Assembly: GCF_902859945.1 (NCBI RefSeq)
Contig: NZ_CADIKL010000010.1
Coordinates: forward strand, 124,001-188,000
DNA from: Paraburkholderia caffeinitolerans
Lineage (GTDB): Bacteria > Pseudomonadota > Gammaproteobacteria > Burkholderiales > Burkholderiaceae
Length of the DNA stretch: 64,000 bases
Reading direction: 5' to 3'
Shown here: positions 53,771-62,889 of the stretch, piece by piece
Numbering within the stretch: the stretch's first letter is position 1
How the letters are laid out: the number at the start of each line of letters is the position of its first letter
Notes under the pieces: model-generated
Databases searched by the model: none
What the model saw: the letters and a program-made list of their open reading frames with translations, nothing else
Told to the model about the DNA's origin: nothing
Position numbers and translations under genes: made by a program

Positions 53771-53878
53771 AACCTTATTCCCCCTTCGTCCCAACGTCGT
53801 TACATCACACGGACGTAAAATAATCGAGGTGGATAAAATGCGTTATCCAAAAAGCGAAATCCTCCAGGAGTGTACGAC

Positions 53879-54853
53879 GTGTCGTTTCCGCCGATTTATT
53901 GGCGACAGAACTATTCGGGCTTTGAATTGCAGCAGGCGTTCGACGTCGTTTATGGCGGCCATATCGAACATCGCTTGCTGACTGCCCGAAGCAGTGCAAT
54001 GGCGCATCAGCGCCTTGCGCTCGGCGACTTGCGGCTCGAAACAGGCTGCTACGATTTTCCGGTGATCGCGCGAGGCAGCATGCCGCGCGAAGCGCTTTGC
54101 CTTGGCTTCATGGCCGAAGGGGGGATCACCACGCGCTGCAACACGACCGCGATGGGAGACGATGACATCCAGATTTATCCGGCGGGTGTCGATCTGCTTT
54201 ACCATGCGGCGGGCTCCTCGCGCTGGGTCAATTTTTTGGTGCCTGAAGAGCAGGTGCAGAAAACCGCGCTGCGCCGCATGGGGCAGACGCTGGAATTGCC
54301 GCGGCGCGCAATGACCTCCTTGCGCCTGCCGCCGCGCAGCCGCGCCACGCTCACCGTGCTGACCACCGACGCATTAGGTCTCGCGGAACGCCTCGCGAGC
54401 ACGGGTGACATCGCCACGGAATTGGCTGACACGATTGGCCAGTCGCTGGTCGACGCCTATGTGGACGCGCTCTGCGATGCCGCACCGGCCGGCAAATCCG
54501 GGCGCACGCCCGCCGAGGAGCGCCATCATCGCCTGATCCTGGCGTGCGAGCGCCTGGTGCTCTCCGGGGAGATGGCGGACTTTTCGCTCGCCGATATCGC
54601 GCGGCGCAGCGGTTATACCCAGCGCTCGCTCCAAATGATTTTCAAAAACAGCGTGGGTATGACGCCGGGCAGGTGGTTTATGAACGCACGGCTCAACGGC
54701 GCGTTGCGCGACCTGCTGAGCGCCGCCCCCGCCTGCACGGTTGCCACCGTAGCCGCGAAATGGGGCTTTCGCCATATGCCCAGGTTCTCGCAATACTACC
54801 GGCAGGCATTTGGCGAAATACCTAGCGAAACCTTGAAACGCGTTCGACATTAA
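53879..54853 (+). CDS. AraC-family transcriptional regulator
   Basis: The protein has 324 residues from a GTG at 53879, eight bases after AGGAG; the in-frame GTG at 53870 overlaps that ribosome site. The N-terminal ~200 residues form an uncharacterised ligand domain. The C-terminal AraC HTH pair is FSLADIARRSGYTQRSLQMIFKNSVGMTPGRWFMNARLNGAL and VATVAAKWGFRHMPRFSQYYRQAFGEIPSETLKR. It stands divergent from the orphan response regulator. Target genes are unknown; the lipase-like gene downstream is one candidate. Confidence 0.9.
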   Translation: MSFPPIYWRQNYSGFELQQAFDVVYGGHIEHRLLTARSSAMAHQRLALGDLRLETGCYDFPVIARGSMPREALCLGFMAEGGITTRCNTTAMGDDDIQIYPAGVDLLYHAAGSSRWVNFLVPEEQVQKTALRRMGQTLELPRRAMTSLRLPPRSRATLTVLTTDALGLAERLASTGDIATELADTIGQSLVDAYVDALCDAAPAGKSGRTPAEERHHRLILACERLVLSGEMADFSLADIARRSGYTQRSLQMIFKNSVGMTPGRWFMNARLNGALRDLLSAAPACTVATVAAKWGFRHMPRFSQYYRQAFGEIPSETLKRVRH

Positions 54854-54937
54854 CCCGAGGCGGGCACCCTTTTTGCCTCTTCTCCTTGCACGAGTCCGCC
54901 ATGCGGGCATGGCCGCCTTGAGCGGCGAGGAGGCGCG

Positions 54938-55969
54938 ATGCGAGGAATCGGCAACAGCCTGCGCGGTGTAACTTCTGCAATCCTGTTTGCACTGCTTTCG
55001 GCGTGCGGCGGTGGTGGCGGCGGCAGCAGCAGCAACGGCACAAGCCCCAGCGCAACCACCCCGCCGGGCGGCGTGCATCTGCAAATCGTCTCTTTCGGCG
55101 ACAGCCTTTCCGATGTCGGCACCTATGCACCGCTGGCCAGCGCGGTGGGCGGCGGGCGCTTCACGACCAATCCCGGCCAGGTGTGGACGCAAGACATCGC
55201 GCAGTATTACGGCGACACCCTGAGCGCCGCGTTCACGATCGGCATCGACCACCGGCTCAGCGCGCAAAGCGGCTTGGGTTACGCGGAGGGCGGCTCCACC
55301 GTGGCCACGCCGGCCAACCAGTACGACTTTCTCTCCGACGTGATCGGCAACGTCGAAATGCCCGTGACTCAGCAGCTTTCGAACTACGTGTCCGCGCATG
55401 GGAGCTTCAACGCCAATCAACTGGTGCTGGTCTGGGCCGGTTCGAACGACGTGCTGCGCGCCGGCACGCCGCCCGCCGCCAATACGACCGTGGATCAGGC
55501 GGCCAGCACGCTCGCCCAGAGCGTCGCGCAGATCGTCCAGGACGGCGCCACCCACGTCGTGGTGATCAATGTGCCGAACGTGGGCCTCTCGCCCAAGGGC
55601 ATCGCCGAGGCCGACCACGGCGCGAACCTCACCCAGTTGTCGCAACGCTTCAACACCACATTGAATGCCGCGCTGCAAAGCAATGGCCTGCAAGGCAAGG
55701 TCATCGAGATCGATTCGTACACGTGGGCCACGCAGCTGATCGCCAATTACCAGGCGAACGGCTTCACGGTGTCCAACACCGCCCAGGCCTGCGACCCTTC
55801 GAAAACGCCTGACGACACCTCGCTGCTATGCTCGCCGCCCACCTATGTCACGCCCAACGCGGACCAGACCTATATGTTCGCCGACGATCTCCATCCGACC
55901 ACGCATATGCACGCGCTCTTCGCGCAATTCGTCGAGCAGCAGATTGCCAAATCGGGGCTGGGCCATTAA
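54938..55969 (+). CDS. GDSL/SGNH-family esterase lipoprotein
   Basis: The protein has 343 residues. A lipoprotein signal ends LLSAC (Cys23), followed by a Gly/Ser-rich linker. SGNH blocks: GDSLSDVG (block I nucleophile Ser), a GGST stretch, WAGSNDV (block III Asn), and DDLHPTTHMH (block V Asp/His pair). It is predicted to hydrolyse esters or lipids at the outer membrane. GGCGAGGAGGCG lies before the ATG. It stands 84 bp after the AraC-type gene. Confidence 0.9.
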   Translation: MRGIGNSLRGVTSAILFALLSACGGGGGGSSSNGTSPSATTPPGGVHLQIVSFGDSLSDVGTYAPLASAVGGGRFTTNPGQVWTQDIAQYYGDTLSAAFTIGIDHRLSAQSGLGYAEGGSTVATPANQYDFLSDVIGNVEMPVTQQLSNYVSAHGSFNANQLVLVWAGSNDVLRAGTPPAANTTVDQAASTLAQSVAQIVQDGATHVVVINVPNVGLSPKGIAEADHGANLTQLSQRFNTTLNAALQSNGLQGKVIEIDSYTWATQLIANYQANGFTVSNTAQACDPSKTPDDTSLLCSPPTYVTPNADQTYMFADDLHPTTHMHALFAQFVEQQIAKSGLGH

Positions 55970-55996
55970 GGCGAAGCCAGGGCAGCGAGGCGCTGC

Positions 55997-57070
55997 TTAA
56001 ATGCTATCCGTCGCCACCGGCAAACCTTCGGCCTTCCAGCGCAGCATGCCGCCCGCGAGGTTGGCGACCTTGCCAAAGCCGGCCTTGCCCAGCAGCACGC
56101 TCGCCTGCGCCGAGCGCACGCCCGAGCGGCACACCGCCACCACTGGCCGCTCGCGGTCGAGTTCGTCGAGCCGGGCCATCAATTGCGAAAGCGGCACCAG
56201 CGTGGCGCCTTGCAGGTGGCCCAGGCGATCGATGAACTCCGGCGCCTCGCGCACGTCGACGATCTGGAAATCGGCCGCATGTTCGAGCAGCGCCATGGGC
56301 TCGATTTCCCATACGCCGCTAAAGCGCAAGGTCAGCGGTGCCCAGTCGGGCGTCTCCACCGCCACCTGCGCCTCGCCCTCCGGCTTGCCGCAGCGCAGGT
56401 TGGCGGGCACCGCCACGGCCATCTGCTTGGGGTGTGGCAAATTCAGGTTGTCCATGTAGCCCGCGAAATCGCCGAGATCCACGTCGCCGCCCAGGCGCGG
56501 ATTGAAGCGCCGCTCCTCGGCCACGCTCGTGACCGTGATGCCGCGATAATCGTGCGCCGGATAAAGCAGGCAGTCGGCGGGCAGCGTCAGGATCTGCTCG
56601 CGCACCGACGCAAACAGTTGCTGCGGACTGCCGCCCTGGAAATCGGTGCGGCCACAGCCGCGAATCAACAGGCTGTCGCCGGTGAAGGCCATGCTCTCGT
56701 CGTCGAGCACATAGGTCAGGCAGCCGCTCGTATGCCCCGGCGTCGCGCGCACGCCCAGATAGCGCTTGCCGAACGCCACGCGGTCGCCGTGCTGCAACGG
56801 ACGGTTCACGCCCTCGGCATGCACCGTGGCCGCGAGCGCGATCTCGCTGCCGCAGCGCTGGCGCATGCGCCACGCGCCGGTCACGTGGTCGGCGTGCACG
56901 TGGGTGTCGAGCGTTGCCTGCAAGCGCAGGCCCAGCTCCTGCAACAGCGCGAGATCGCGCGGCACCTGCTCGTAGACCGGGTCGATCAGCAGCGCCTCGC
57001 CGCTTTCGACATCACCGAGCAGATAGGTATAGGTAGACGAGACGGAGTCGAATAGCTGGCGAAAGATCAT
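55997..57070 (-). CDS. Persulfide dioxygenase-rhodanese fusion
   Basis: The protein has 357 residues. The N-terminal ETHE1-like metallo-beta-lactamase domain has THVHADH (His57, His59, Asp61, His62), TPGHTSGC (His113), TGDSLLIRGCGRTDFQ (Asp132) and YPAHDY (His173). The C-terminal rhodanese domain has Cys314 in VCRSGVRS. This matches the persulfide dioxygenase-rhodanese architecture characterised in Paraburkholderia phytofirmans: glutathione persulfide is oxidised to sulfite, which the rhodanese can couple to thiosulfate chemistry. GCGAGG with six-base spacing selects the ATG at 57070. It detoxifies sulfane sulfur in the cytoplasm. Confidence 0.93.
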   Translation of the reverse strand: MIFRQLFDSVSSTYTYLLGDVESGEALLIDPVYEQVPRDLALLQELGLRLQATLDTHVHADHVTGAWRMRQRCGSEIALAATVHAEGVNRPLQHGDRVAFGKRYLGVRATPGHTSGCLTYVLDDESMAFTGDSLLIRGCGRTDFQGGSPQQLFASVREQILTLPADCLLYPAHDYRGITVTSVAEERRFNPRLGGDVDLGDFAGYMDNLNLPHPKQMAVAVPANLRCGKPEGEAQVAVETPDWAPLTLRFSGVWEIEPMALLEHAADFQIVDVREAPEFIDRLGHLQGATLVPLSQLMARLDELDRERPVVAVCRSGVRSAQASVLLGKAGFGKVANLAGGMLRWKAEGLPVATDSI

Positions 57071-57210
57071 CGCGAACCTCGCGGGAGAGAAAGGCATGAC
57101 GCGGGCCGGTTGGCGCGCACGTGGGGATTCTCCGTCGATTTTCGCAGACGCGGACGCTCATCGATCAAGCGTGCGTGTTCGAGAACGCACACTTCAACGC
57201 CACTATCCCG

Positions 57211-57921
57211 CTAAGTCCCGCGCAGCCGCGCGAGCACGGCCGCGACGATGCGGTCGCAGCACGAGCCGCCAAACTCGAACAGCGCCGGCCCCAGACGATC
57301 GGCCTCCTCCGCCAGCGCATCGCGCAACATCTGGCGGGCCCGGAAATGGCGGCTGCGCACCGTGGCCTCGGGAATGCCCAGGCACTGCGCCGTTTCCTCG
57401 ATGCTCATCTCCTCGACCGAGCGCAGCACGAAGACCGTGCGAAACCCCACCGGCAGCGCGTCGAGCTTGCGTTCGAGCAGCGCGCGAATCTCGGCGCGGG
57501 AGGCCGCCTGGTCGGGGGCAACATCGTCGTGAGCGGTGATCGGGTCCATGTCGAAAGCCATCTGCTCGTCGTCGACGCAATGCACAAGCGTCGGCATCAG
57601 GTTCTGGCGGCGGGCCTCGCGACGCATCCTCGCGAAGCATTCGTTGAGCACGAGGCGCGAAAGCCACGTCGCGAGCGCCGCATCGCCGCGAAACTGCCCG
57701 AGTGCCCTGAACGCCTTCAGATACGCGTCCTGCAATGCATCTTCCGCTTCGGCGTCGTTGCGCAGCGTCGCGCGCGCGAGCCGGAACAGGCGGCGGTTAT
57801 GGCGGCGCATCAACAACTCGAAGGCCGCGAGATCGCCCGCCACGACGCGGCGCACAATATCCGCGTCCGCATCGGTCAGTGCGCTCAATGCGCTCAAATC
57901 GCTCACGTTGGGGTCGGCCAT
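57211..57921 (-). CDS. ECF-subfamily RNA polymerase sigma factor
   Basis: The protein has 236 residues. Region 2 reads FELLMRRHNRRLFRLARATLRNDAEAEDALQDAYLKAFRALGQFRGDAALATWL. Region 4 reads FRTVFVLRSVEEMSIEETAQCLGIPEATVRSRHFRARQML. A C-terminal extension has a CC pair (FGGSCCDRIVAAVLARL), which may bind metal or act as a redox switch. The ATG at 57921 follows GAGGAACGGCA. It lies 17 bp after the cupredoxin stop. No typical anti-sigma gene is adjacent, so the exported proteins upstream may carry the signal. Confidence 0.93.
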   Translation of the reverse strand: MADPNVSDLSALSALTDADADIVRRVVAGDLAAFELLMRRHNRRLFRLARATLRNDAEAEDALQDAYLKAFRALGQFRGDAALATWLSRLVLNECFARMRREARRQNLMPTLVHCVDDEQMAFDMDPITAHDDVAPDQAASRAEIRALLERKLDALPVGFRTVFVLRSVEEMSIEETAQCLGIPEATVRSRHFRARQMLRDALAEEADRLGPALFEFGGSCCDRIVAAVLARLRGT

Positions 57922-57938
57922 TGCCGTTCCTCGTTCCA

Positions 57939-58292
57939 TCATGGTTTCGGCTCCACAATCAGTGTGCCACGCATCGCCGGATGAAACAGGCACTGGTATG
58001 AATACGAGCCGGGCGTGTTTGCAACGTATCGCCATGATGCGCCCGGCGCGATGCTGCCCGAATCGAAGGTCTTCGCCTGCGCGCTCACCGTATGGGCGAC
58101 GAGGTCCTGGTTGACCCACACGATGCGCTCGCCGCGATGCACTTTCACGGTTGGCGGGCTAAAGCGCATTTGCGCGATCGTCACCACATGATCGCCTGCG
58201 GCGGCGCGTCCGGCGAAGGCCATCAGCGCGAGCGCGCAAATTCCGCAAGCGCCGGCTTGGGCAAACCGGCGCACGGGAGACAGGCGGCTCAT
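57939..58292 (-). CDS. Small periplasmic cupredoxin
   Basis: The protein has 117 residues with a signal peptide (GICALALMAFAGRAAAG). The mature part is a plastocyanin-like domain: HVVTIAQMRFSPPTVKVHRGERIVWVNQDLVAHTVSA and a C-terminal copper loop YQCLFHPAMRG with Cys, His and Met ligands; the other His is in VAHTV. It likely binds one type-1 copper and carries electrons. Its ATG overlaps the upstream DUF4142 stop by four bases. Confidence 0.9.
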   Translation of the reverse strand: MSRLSPVRRFAQAGACGICALALMAFAGRAAAGDHVVTIAQMRFSPPTVKVHRGERIVWVNQDLVAHTVSAQAKTFDSGSIAPGASWRYVANTPGSYSYQCLFHPAMRGTLIVEPKP

Positions 58293-58831
58293 TGCGCATT
58301 CGCTAGCATGGCCTGCACGCGCTTCGCGTGGTCGAGGTGCGCGACGAACGCGGGCCTGACCTTCACCAGCAGCGCCTTCAAGTCGGCGTTTTGTGCGCTG
58401 GGAATGAGCGTCTTGTCGAGCGCGTCGATCACCTGCTCGTGATAGCTGACCTCATGGTCGATATAGGCACGGTCGAATTGCGCGCCCTGCAACGACCGAA
58501 GGTTCGCGATATTGGCCTTGCCGCCCTGCTTGAGGCTGTCACTGGTCGGATTGTCTTGCGGCGTCACGCCGAGCTTGTGCACGAGGTTGACGGCCGCCTG
58601 GTTCACGCTCGTGTGGTCGGCAACCATGCGCTGCGCGAACGCCTGAATATCCTTCGAATGGGTTTTCGATTCGGCGAGCTTGCCCGCGTCGATATCGGCC
58701 TGATTCGCGGCCACCACGATAGCGGCAATCTGGGGATCGGTCGGGCCCGCGCTCTGCGCCCGGACCAGCGCGGGCGCGCACGAGAGTGCCAGCGCGAACC
58801 CGGCGCACAACAGCCTGCCTGCGGTTTTCAT
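58289..58831 (-). CDS. DUF4142 periplasmic protein
   Basis: The protein has 180 residues with a signal peptide (LLCAGFALALSCAPALVRAQ). The mature part is helical, with the DUF4142 pattern: IAAIVVAANQADIDAGKLAESKTHSKDIQAFAQRMVADHTSVN, AYIDHEVSYHEQVIDALDKTLIP. The family is ferritin-like in shape and of unknown role, linked to stress in other bacteria. GAGGAGAG precedes the ATG at 58831. It is the first gene of the DUF4142-cupredoxin-sigma operon. Confidence 0.9.
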   Translation of the reverse strand: MKTAGRLLCAGFALALSCAPALVRAQSAGPTDPQIAAIVVAANQADIDAGKLAESKTHSKDIQAFAQRMVADHTSVNQAAVNLVHKLGVTPQDNPTSDSLKQGGKANIANLRSLQGAQFDRAYIDHEVSYHEQVIDALDKTLIPSAQNADLKALLVKVRPAFVAHLDHAKRVQAMLANAQ

Positions 58832-58856
58832 GTGTCTCTCCTCGAAATTGGGGAAT

Positions 58857-58875
58857 AGCCGGGACTTTCCCGGCT
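58857..58875. terminator. Hairpin in the mhpC / DUF4142 gap
   Basis: AGCCGGGA (58857-58864) and TCCCGGCT (58868-58875) form an 8-bp stem with a 3-nt loop. It follows the mhpC stop on the minus strand and lies 25 bp before the DUF4142 start, so it may end mhp transcription or structure the DUF4142 leader. Confidence 0.5.
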
Positions 58876-58923
58876 TTCGAGGCAATAGATGTCGCGAACC
58901 GAAGCGCTGTTCCCGATTTATGT

Positions 58924-59793
58924 TCAGTGCTTCAGGAAGTCGATCACCATGCGGTTGAACGCCTGTGCGTGCTCCCATTGCGCCCAGTGGCCACAACGGT
59001 TGAATACGTGCAGTTGCGCGTTCTGCATGCCCGCCAGCAGACGCAAGCCGATATCCATCGGCACGAAACGGTCGTCGCGGCCCCAGATCACGAGCGCAGG
59101 TGCAGCAATTTCGCCAAGGCGCGGGCCGTAGTCGCTGAACTGCTTCGGGAACGCGGCGAGGCTCTTGACGAAATTCTCCAGGTGATCGCGCCGTGCGAGC
59201 ATGTTTTCGAGGCGAGTCTGCATCAGTTCGTCGGTGAGCGCGCTCGTATCGTAGACAAACACGTTCATCATGCGCTTGAGGTTTTCGATCGTCGGATCGC
59301 GATAGAGACCTTGCAGCAGCTTGATGCCTTCGGTGGGCATGGGCACAAAACTGCTCGGGCCGCCGGTGCCGCCGCCCATCAGCACGAGCTTGCCCACGCG
59401 CTGCGGGTTCGCCAGTGCGAACGCAACGGCGCTATGACCGCCCATCGAGTTGCCGAGAATATGCACGCGCTCGATGTCGAGCACGTCGAGCAGACCCTTG
59501 AGCACGCGTGCGTTCAGGTCCGAGCGCGAACTCGTGCAGACGACCGGGTCGCTCTTGCTCCAGCCCGGACAGTCCATCAGGATCACACGGTAGCCGGCCG
59601 CGACAAGCGGCTCGACATTGCGGTTGAAATTGGCCCAGCCGCTCGCGCCCGGTCCCGAGCCGTGCAGCATCACGACAGTTTCGGCGCCAACGCCTGCGTC
59701 GTTGTAGTGAATCTGGAACTCGACCTCGCCGTCCTTGACGCGAGCGAACTTGCTTGTCGAGGCTTCGGTGATTGCTTGTGCCGTACCCGTCAT
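58924..59793 (-). CDS. mhpC: 2-hydroxy-6-oxonona-2,4-dienedioate hydrolase (MhpC-like)
   Basis: The protein has 289 residues of the alpha/beta-hydrolase fold. The catalytic triad is visible: Ser in [10 protein letters not shown], Asp in WGRDDRFVP, His in [21 protein letters not shown] is the oxyanion-hole region of meta-cleavage hydrolases. It cleaves the ring-fission product of dihydroxyphenylpropionate to 2-hydroxypenta-2,4-dienoate and succinate. The ATG at 59793 is preferred because AAAGGA stands eight bases upstream; an ATG at 59802 overlaps that site. It is the last gene of the cluster, after mhpT. Confidence 0.92.
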   Translation of the reverse strand: MTGTAQAITEASTSKFARVKDGEVEFQIHYNDAGVGAETVVMLHGSGPGASGWANFNRNVEPLVAAGYRVILMDCPGWSKSDPVVCTSSRSDLNARVLKGLLDVLDIERVHILGNSMGGHSAVAFALANPQRVGKLVLMGGGTGGPSSFVPMPTEGIKLLQGLYRDPTIENLKRMMNVFVYDTSALTDELMQTRLENMLARRDHLENFVKSLAAFPKQFSDYGPRLGEIAAPALVIWGRDDRFVPMDIGLRLLAGMQNAQLHVFNRCGHWAQWEHAQAFNRMVIDFLKH

Positions 59794-59858
59794 GATGATC
59801 ATCCTTTAAAGCGTAATAGCCCATGCCGGAGAAGGCGCGTGCCTTCTCCCCTTTAATG

Positions 59859-61106
59859 TCACGCGCGCTGCGTGCCCGGCGCGCCGCGCTGCCTGAATGC
59901 ACCCACCACGCTGAGCGCCGCGAGCGCCGCAATCACGACAAGTGGAATGCTCGAGCCCACGAGCATCGACGGGCTCTGGCCGAGCGCGAACAACTGGCCC
60001 GCCACGAGCGGCCCGAGAATCGAGCCGAGGCGACCCACCGCCACTGCTGCGCCCACGCCCGTGCCGCGCACTTCCGTGGGATACGCATGGCCTGCAAGTG
60101 CGTAAAGCACCGACTGGCTGCCCACGATAAAAAAGCCGCACAGCAGGCCGCCGAAAGCCGTGGCGCTTGCGCCGCCCGCACTCGCGAGCACGGTGAGCGC
60201 GGCCACGATACCCACATACATGCCGACTACCGTGCCACGTCGGCCAAAGCGATCCATGATGGTTGCGATCGCAACGGCACCGACACCGCCGCCGATGTTG
60301 AACAGCATCAGCACGAGATTCGACTCCACGCGAGTCAGGCCGCGCGCGAGCACCATCGAAGGCAGCCAGTTCATCAGGAAGTACAGCACGATCAGCGTGC
60401 CGAGGTAGCTGATCCACAGCGCAATGGTCGTGCGCGCCCGGCCCGCTTGCCAGAGCGCTTGCGCCACGGTCGGCGCGCCTTCCTTCGCTACTTTCGAAGC
60501 TTGCGCGGCCACGAACTGCTGTGACTCGTGCAGGAACAAGCCGAGCAGCGGCACCATCACGATCGGGCCGAGGCCGCCAACGTAGAACACGTGACGCCAG
60601 CTCGCATCGCCCGTTCCCAACATACCGATCACGGCCGCAATCGCAGCGCCGAACGGCATGCCGCAGTACATCGCGCCTACCGCCGTGCTGCGCATGTCTG
60701 GGCCCGCCGCCTCCGAGCACAGCGCGATCAGGTTCGGCATGGCGGCACCGAGCCCCAGGCCCGTGAGCAGACGCGCGACCAGCAGACTCTCGAAGTTCCA
60801 CACTATGGTCGTGCCGAGCGAGAAGAGCCCAAACAGCGTCACGGACCACATGAGCACGCGCTTGCGGCCAAAGCGGTCGGCAAGCCGCCCGCCCAACGCC
60901 GCGCCCGGCAGCAGACCGATGGCGCCCGCGCTGAACGCCCAGCCCATTTGCGCCACGGCGAGATGAAATTCCTTCGCCATGCGCGGCCCGGCCACGCCCG
61001 CCGATTGCAGGTCCAATCCTTCCAGCAGCGCAATCGCCAGACACAGGGCAATGGTTGCCCGGCCGCTCGTTCCGCTTCCTCCAGCACTCGTGTTTCGCAA
61101 CGTCAT
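59859..61106 (-). CDS. mhpT: MFS aromatic acid transporter (MhpT-like)
   Basis: The protein has 415 residues and 12 helices. Family marks: LLEGLDLQSAGVAGPRMAKEF and GRLADRFGRKRVLMWSV, as in aromatic acid:proton symporters (AAHS family). Within an mhp cluster it should import 3-hydroxyphenylpropionate or a relative. GGAG lies seven bases before the ATG at 61106. It is 93 bp past the broken mhpE and 65 bp before mhpC. Confidence 0.9.
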   Translation of the reverse strand: MTLRNTSAGGSGTSGRATIALCLAIALLEGLDLQSAGVAGPRMAKEFHLAVAQMGWAFSAGAIGLLPGAALGGRLADRFGRKRVLMWSVTLFGLFSLGTTIVWNFESLLVARLLTGLGLGAAMPNLIALCSEAAGPDMRSTAVGAMYCGMPFGAAIAAVIGMLGTGDASWRHVFYVGGLGPIVMVPLLGLFLHESQQFVAAQASKVAKEGAPTVAQALWQAGRARTTIALWISYLGTLIVLYFLMNWLPSMVLARGLTRVESNLVLMLFNIGGGVGAVAIATIMDRFGRRGTVVGMYVGIVAALTVLASAGGASATAFGGLLCGFFIVGSQSVLYALAGHAYPTEVRGTGVGAAVAVGRLGSILGPLVAGQLFALGQSPSMLVGSSIPLVVIAALAALSVVGAFRQRGAPGTQRA

Positions 61107-61199
61107 AAAAGTCTCCATATCGATATATGAGCCGCTCTTTCCGGCGGCTATCCACGGAAATGTCGCCCATCACCAGAAGGCGATGGGCGACGCACTTAA

Positions 61200-61574
61200 T
61201 CAGGATTCCAATGCTTTCTGGTGGCTTCTCAAATCGAGCGCTACGTCGACGATCATGTCTTCCTGGCCGCCCACCATCCGGCGCTTGCCCAGTTCGACGA
61301 GAATGTCCACCGTCTTCAGGTCATACTTTTTCGCGGCCACTTCCGAGTGGCGCAGGAAACTCGAATAGACCCCTGCATAACCGAGCGCGAGCGTTTCACG
61401 GTCCACCCGTACCGGGCGGTCCTGCAGCGGACGCACGATGTCGTCGGCGGCGTCCATCAGCGTGTAGAGGTCGGCGCCGTGGTTCCATCCCATGCACTCC
61501 GCCGCGCCGATGAACACTTCGAGCGGCGCGTTGCCCGCACCCGCGCCCATGCCGGCGAGCGATGCATCGACGCG
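61200..61574 (-). pseudogene. mhpE: 4-hydroxy-2-oxovalerate aldolase, 5' part deleted
   Basis: Only the last ~124 codons of an MhpE-type aldolase remain: [54 protein letters not shown], and DMIVDVAL to the TGA at 61200. A full aldolase has about 340 residues; the N-terminal part of the catalytic barrel is missing. The reading frame runs back past 61574 only as nonsense. It is fused out of frame to the 5' half of mhpF at 61566-61574. No start or ribosome site of its own is left, so no aldolase can be made from this locus. Confidence 0.9.
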
Positions 61575-62044
61575 ACAATCTCCGCGTAGTGCACCTTCGC
61601 CACGCGCGATACCGCAGCAACGACCGGAATCGTGGCCTGACCGCCGCACGTGACCATGTTGACGTTGAGCGCGTCGATATGGGCGTCGACGTTCACGACC
61701 GGCACGCAGTACGGGCCGATGGCCGCGGGCGTCAGGTCGATCACGCGAATGCTGGGCTTGAGCGCACGCAGCAGCGCATCGTTCTTTACGTGCGCGCCGG
61801 CAGAGGTCGCGTCGAAAACGAAGTCGATGTCGTTGAACACGGGCAGACGCGTAAGGCCGACCACGCCTTCATGCGTGGTAGCGACACCCAGGCGCGCGGC
61901 GCGCGCAAGACCATCCGAGTTCGGGTCGATGCCGACCATCGCTGCCATTTCCAGATGCTGGCTGTTACGCATGATCTTGATCATCAGATCGGTGCCGATG
62001 TTGCCGGAGCCGATGATCGCGGCCTTGAGTTTTTCGGAAGCCAT
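61566..62044 (-). pseudogene. mhpF: Acetaldehyde dehydrogenase (acylating), 3' part deleted
   Basis: The first ~159 codons of MhpF are intact: [14 protein letters not shown] for NAD binding, ATSAGAHV, and the catalytic Cys132 in [10 protein letters not shown], up to HYAEIVAS. A normal MhpF has slightly over 300 residues, so the C-terminal dimerisation and aldolase-contact part is gone. The frame then runs on through mhpE sequence in the wrong frame to a stop at 61457, adding about 35 unrelated residues. AGGAATTC precedes the ATG at 62044, 13 bp after mhpD. Confidence 0.9.
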
Positions 62045-62057
62045 ATGAATTCCTGCG

Positions 62058-62861
62058 TCAGGCGGAGAAAGTCGCGCGAACGCTGCCGAGGCCGTCGATC
62101 TGCGCGGTATAAGTGCCGGGTTCCTTCACGGCGACCATGGGCCCAAGCGCGCCCGTGAGCACCACGTCGCCCGCACGCAGCGGCGTGCCAAGTTGAACCA
62201 TGCGATCCGCGAGCCACACAGCGGCGTTGAGCGGATTGCCGAGGCAAGCCGCGCCATGGCCGCGCGAAAGCACGACGCCCTCGCGCGACAGTTCCATCGC
62301 GCAGGCCGTGAGATCGATCTGCGAGAGCGGCAGCGGGCGACTGCCCACCACGAAGCGGGCGCTCGACGCGTTGTCGGCCACGGTGTCGACAAAGCGGATA
62401 TCCCAGTGCTGAATGCGGCTGTCCACCACTTCGATCGCTGCGAGTGCATACGCACTGGCGCGCAGAATGTCGACAAAGGTGTGCTTCTCGTGCGTGAGGT
62501 CATGCTCCAGCACCAGCGCGATTTCCGCTTCCACCTTCGGCTGGATCAGTTGCGAGAGCGCAATGGCTTCTGCGTCGCCGTAGGCCATCGAAGCGAAGAG
62601 CGCGCCGAAGTCGGGCTGATCGACGCCTAGTTGCTTTTGCACCGCGAGCGACGTGAGGCCGATCTTGCGGCCCACGATGCGCTCGCCATTGGCGACGCGC
62701 AGATCGACGTTGGCCTGCTGAATCGCGTAAGCGGTGGCGATATCGTCCAGCGCAACGCCGCCGGAAGCGATCTCGCCGCGAACCGGCTCAATCACATTGC
62801 GCGACGCTTCGGCTTCGCGCAGCCGCGCGGCCAGCGCCGCGACTTGTTTCGAATCTGACAT
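62058..62861 (-). CDS. mhpD: 2-hydroxypenta-2,4-dienoate hydratase (MhpD-like)
   Basis: The protein has 267 residues of the 2-keto-4-pentenoate hydratase / fumarylacetoacetase family. Key stretches: [34 protein letters not shown] with the metal-binding Glu pair, [20 protein letters not shown], and a C-terminal [14 protein letters not shown]. It hydrates the dienoate from MhpC to 4-hydroxy-2-oxovalerate. GGAG precedes the ATG at 62861 with eight-base spacing. The in-frame extension to 63065 overlaps mhpB and is rejected. The product of this step has no enzyme left in the cluster. Confidence 0.92.
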   Translation of the reverse strand: MSDSKQVAALAARLREAEASRNVIEPVRGEIASGGVALDDIATAYAIQQANVDLRVANGERIVGRKIGLTSLAVQKQLGVDQPDFGALFASMAYGDAEAIALSQLIQPKVEAEIALVLEHDLTHEKHTFVDILRASAYALAAIEVVDSRIQHWDIRFVDTVADNASSARFVVGSRPLPLSQIDLTACAMELSREGVVLSRGHGAACLGNPLNAAVWLADRMVQLGTPLRAGDVVLTGALGPMVAVKEPGTYTAQIDGLGSVRATFSA

Positions 62862-62889
62862 GGCAATGCTCCGGAGTACGTATGTTCCG

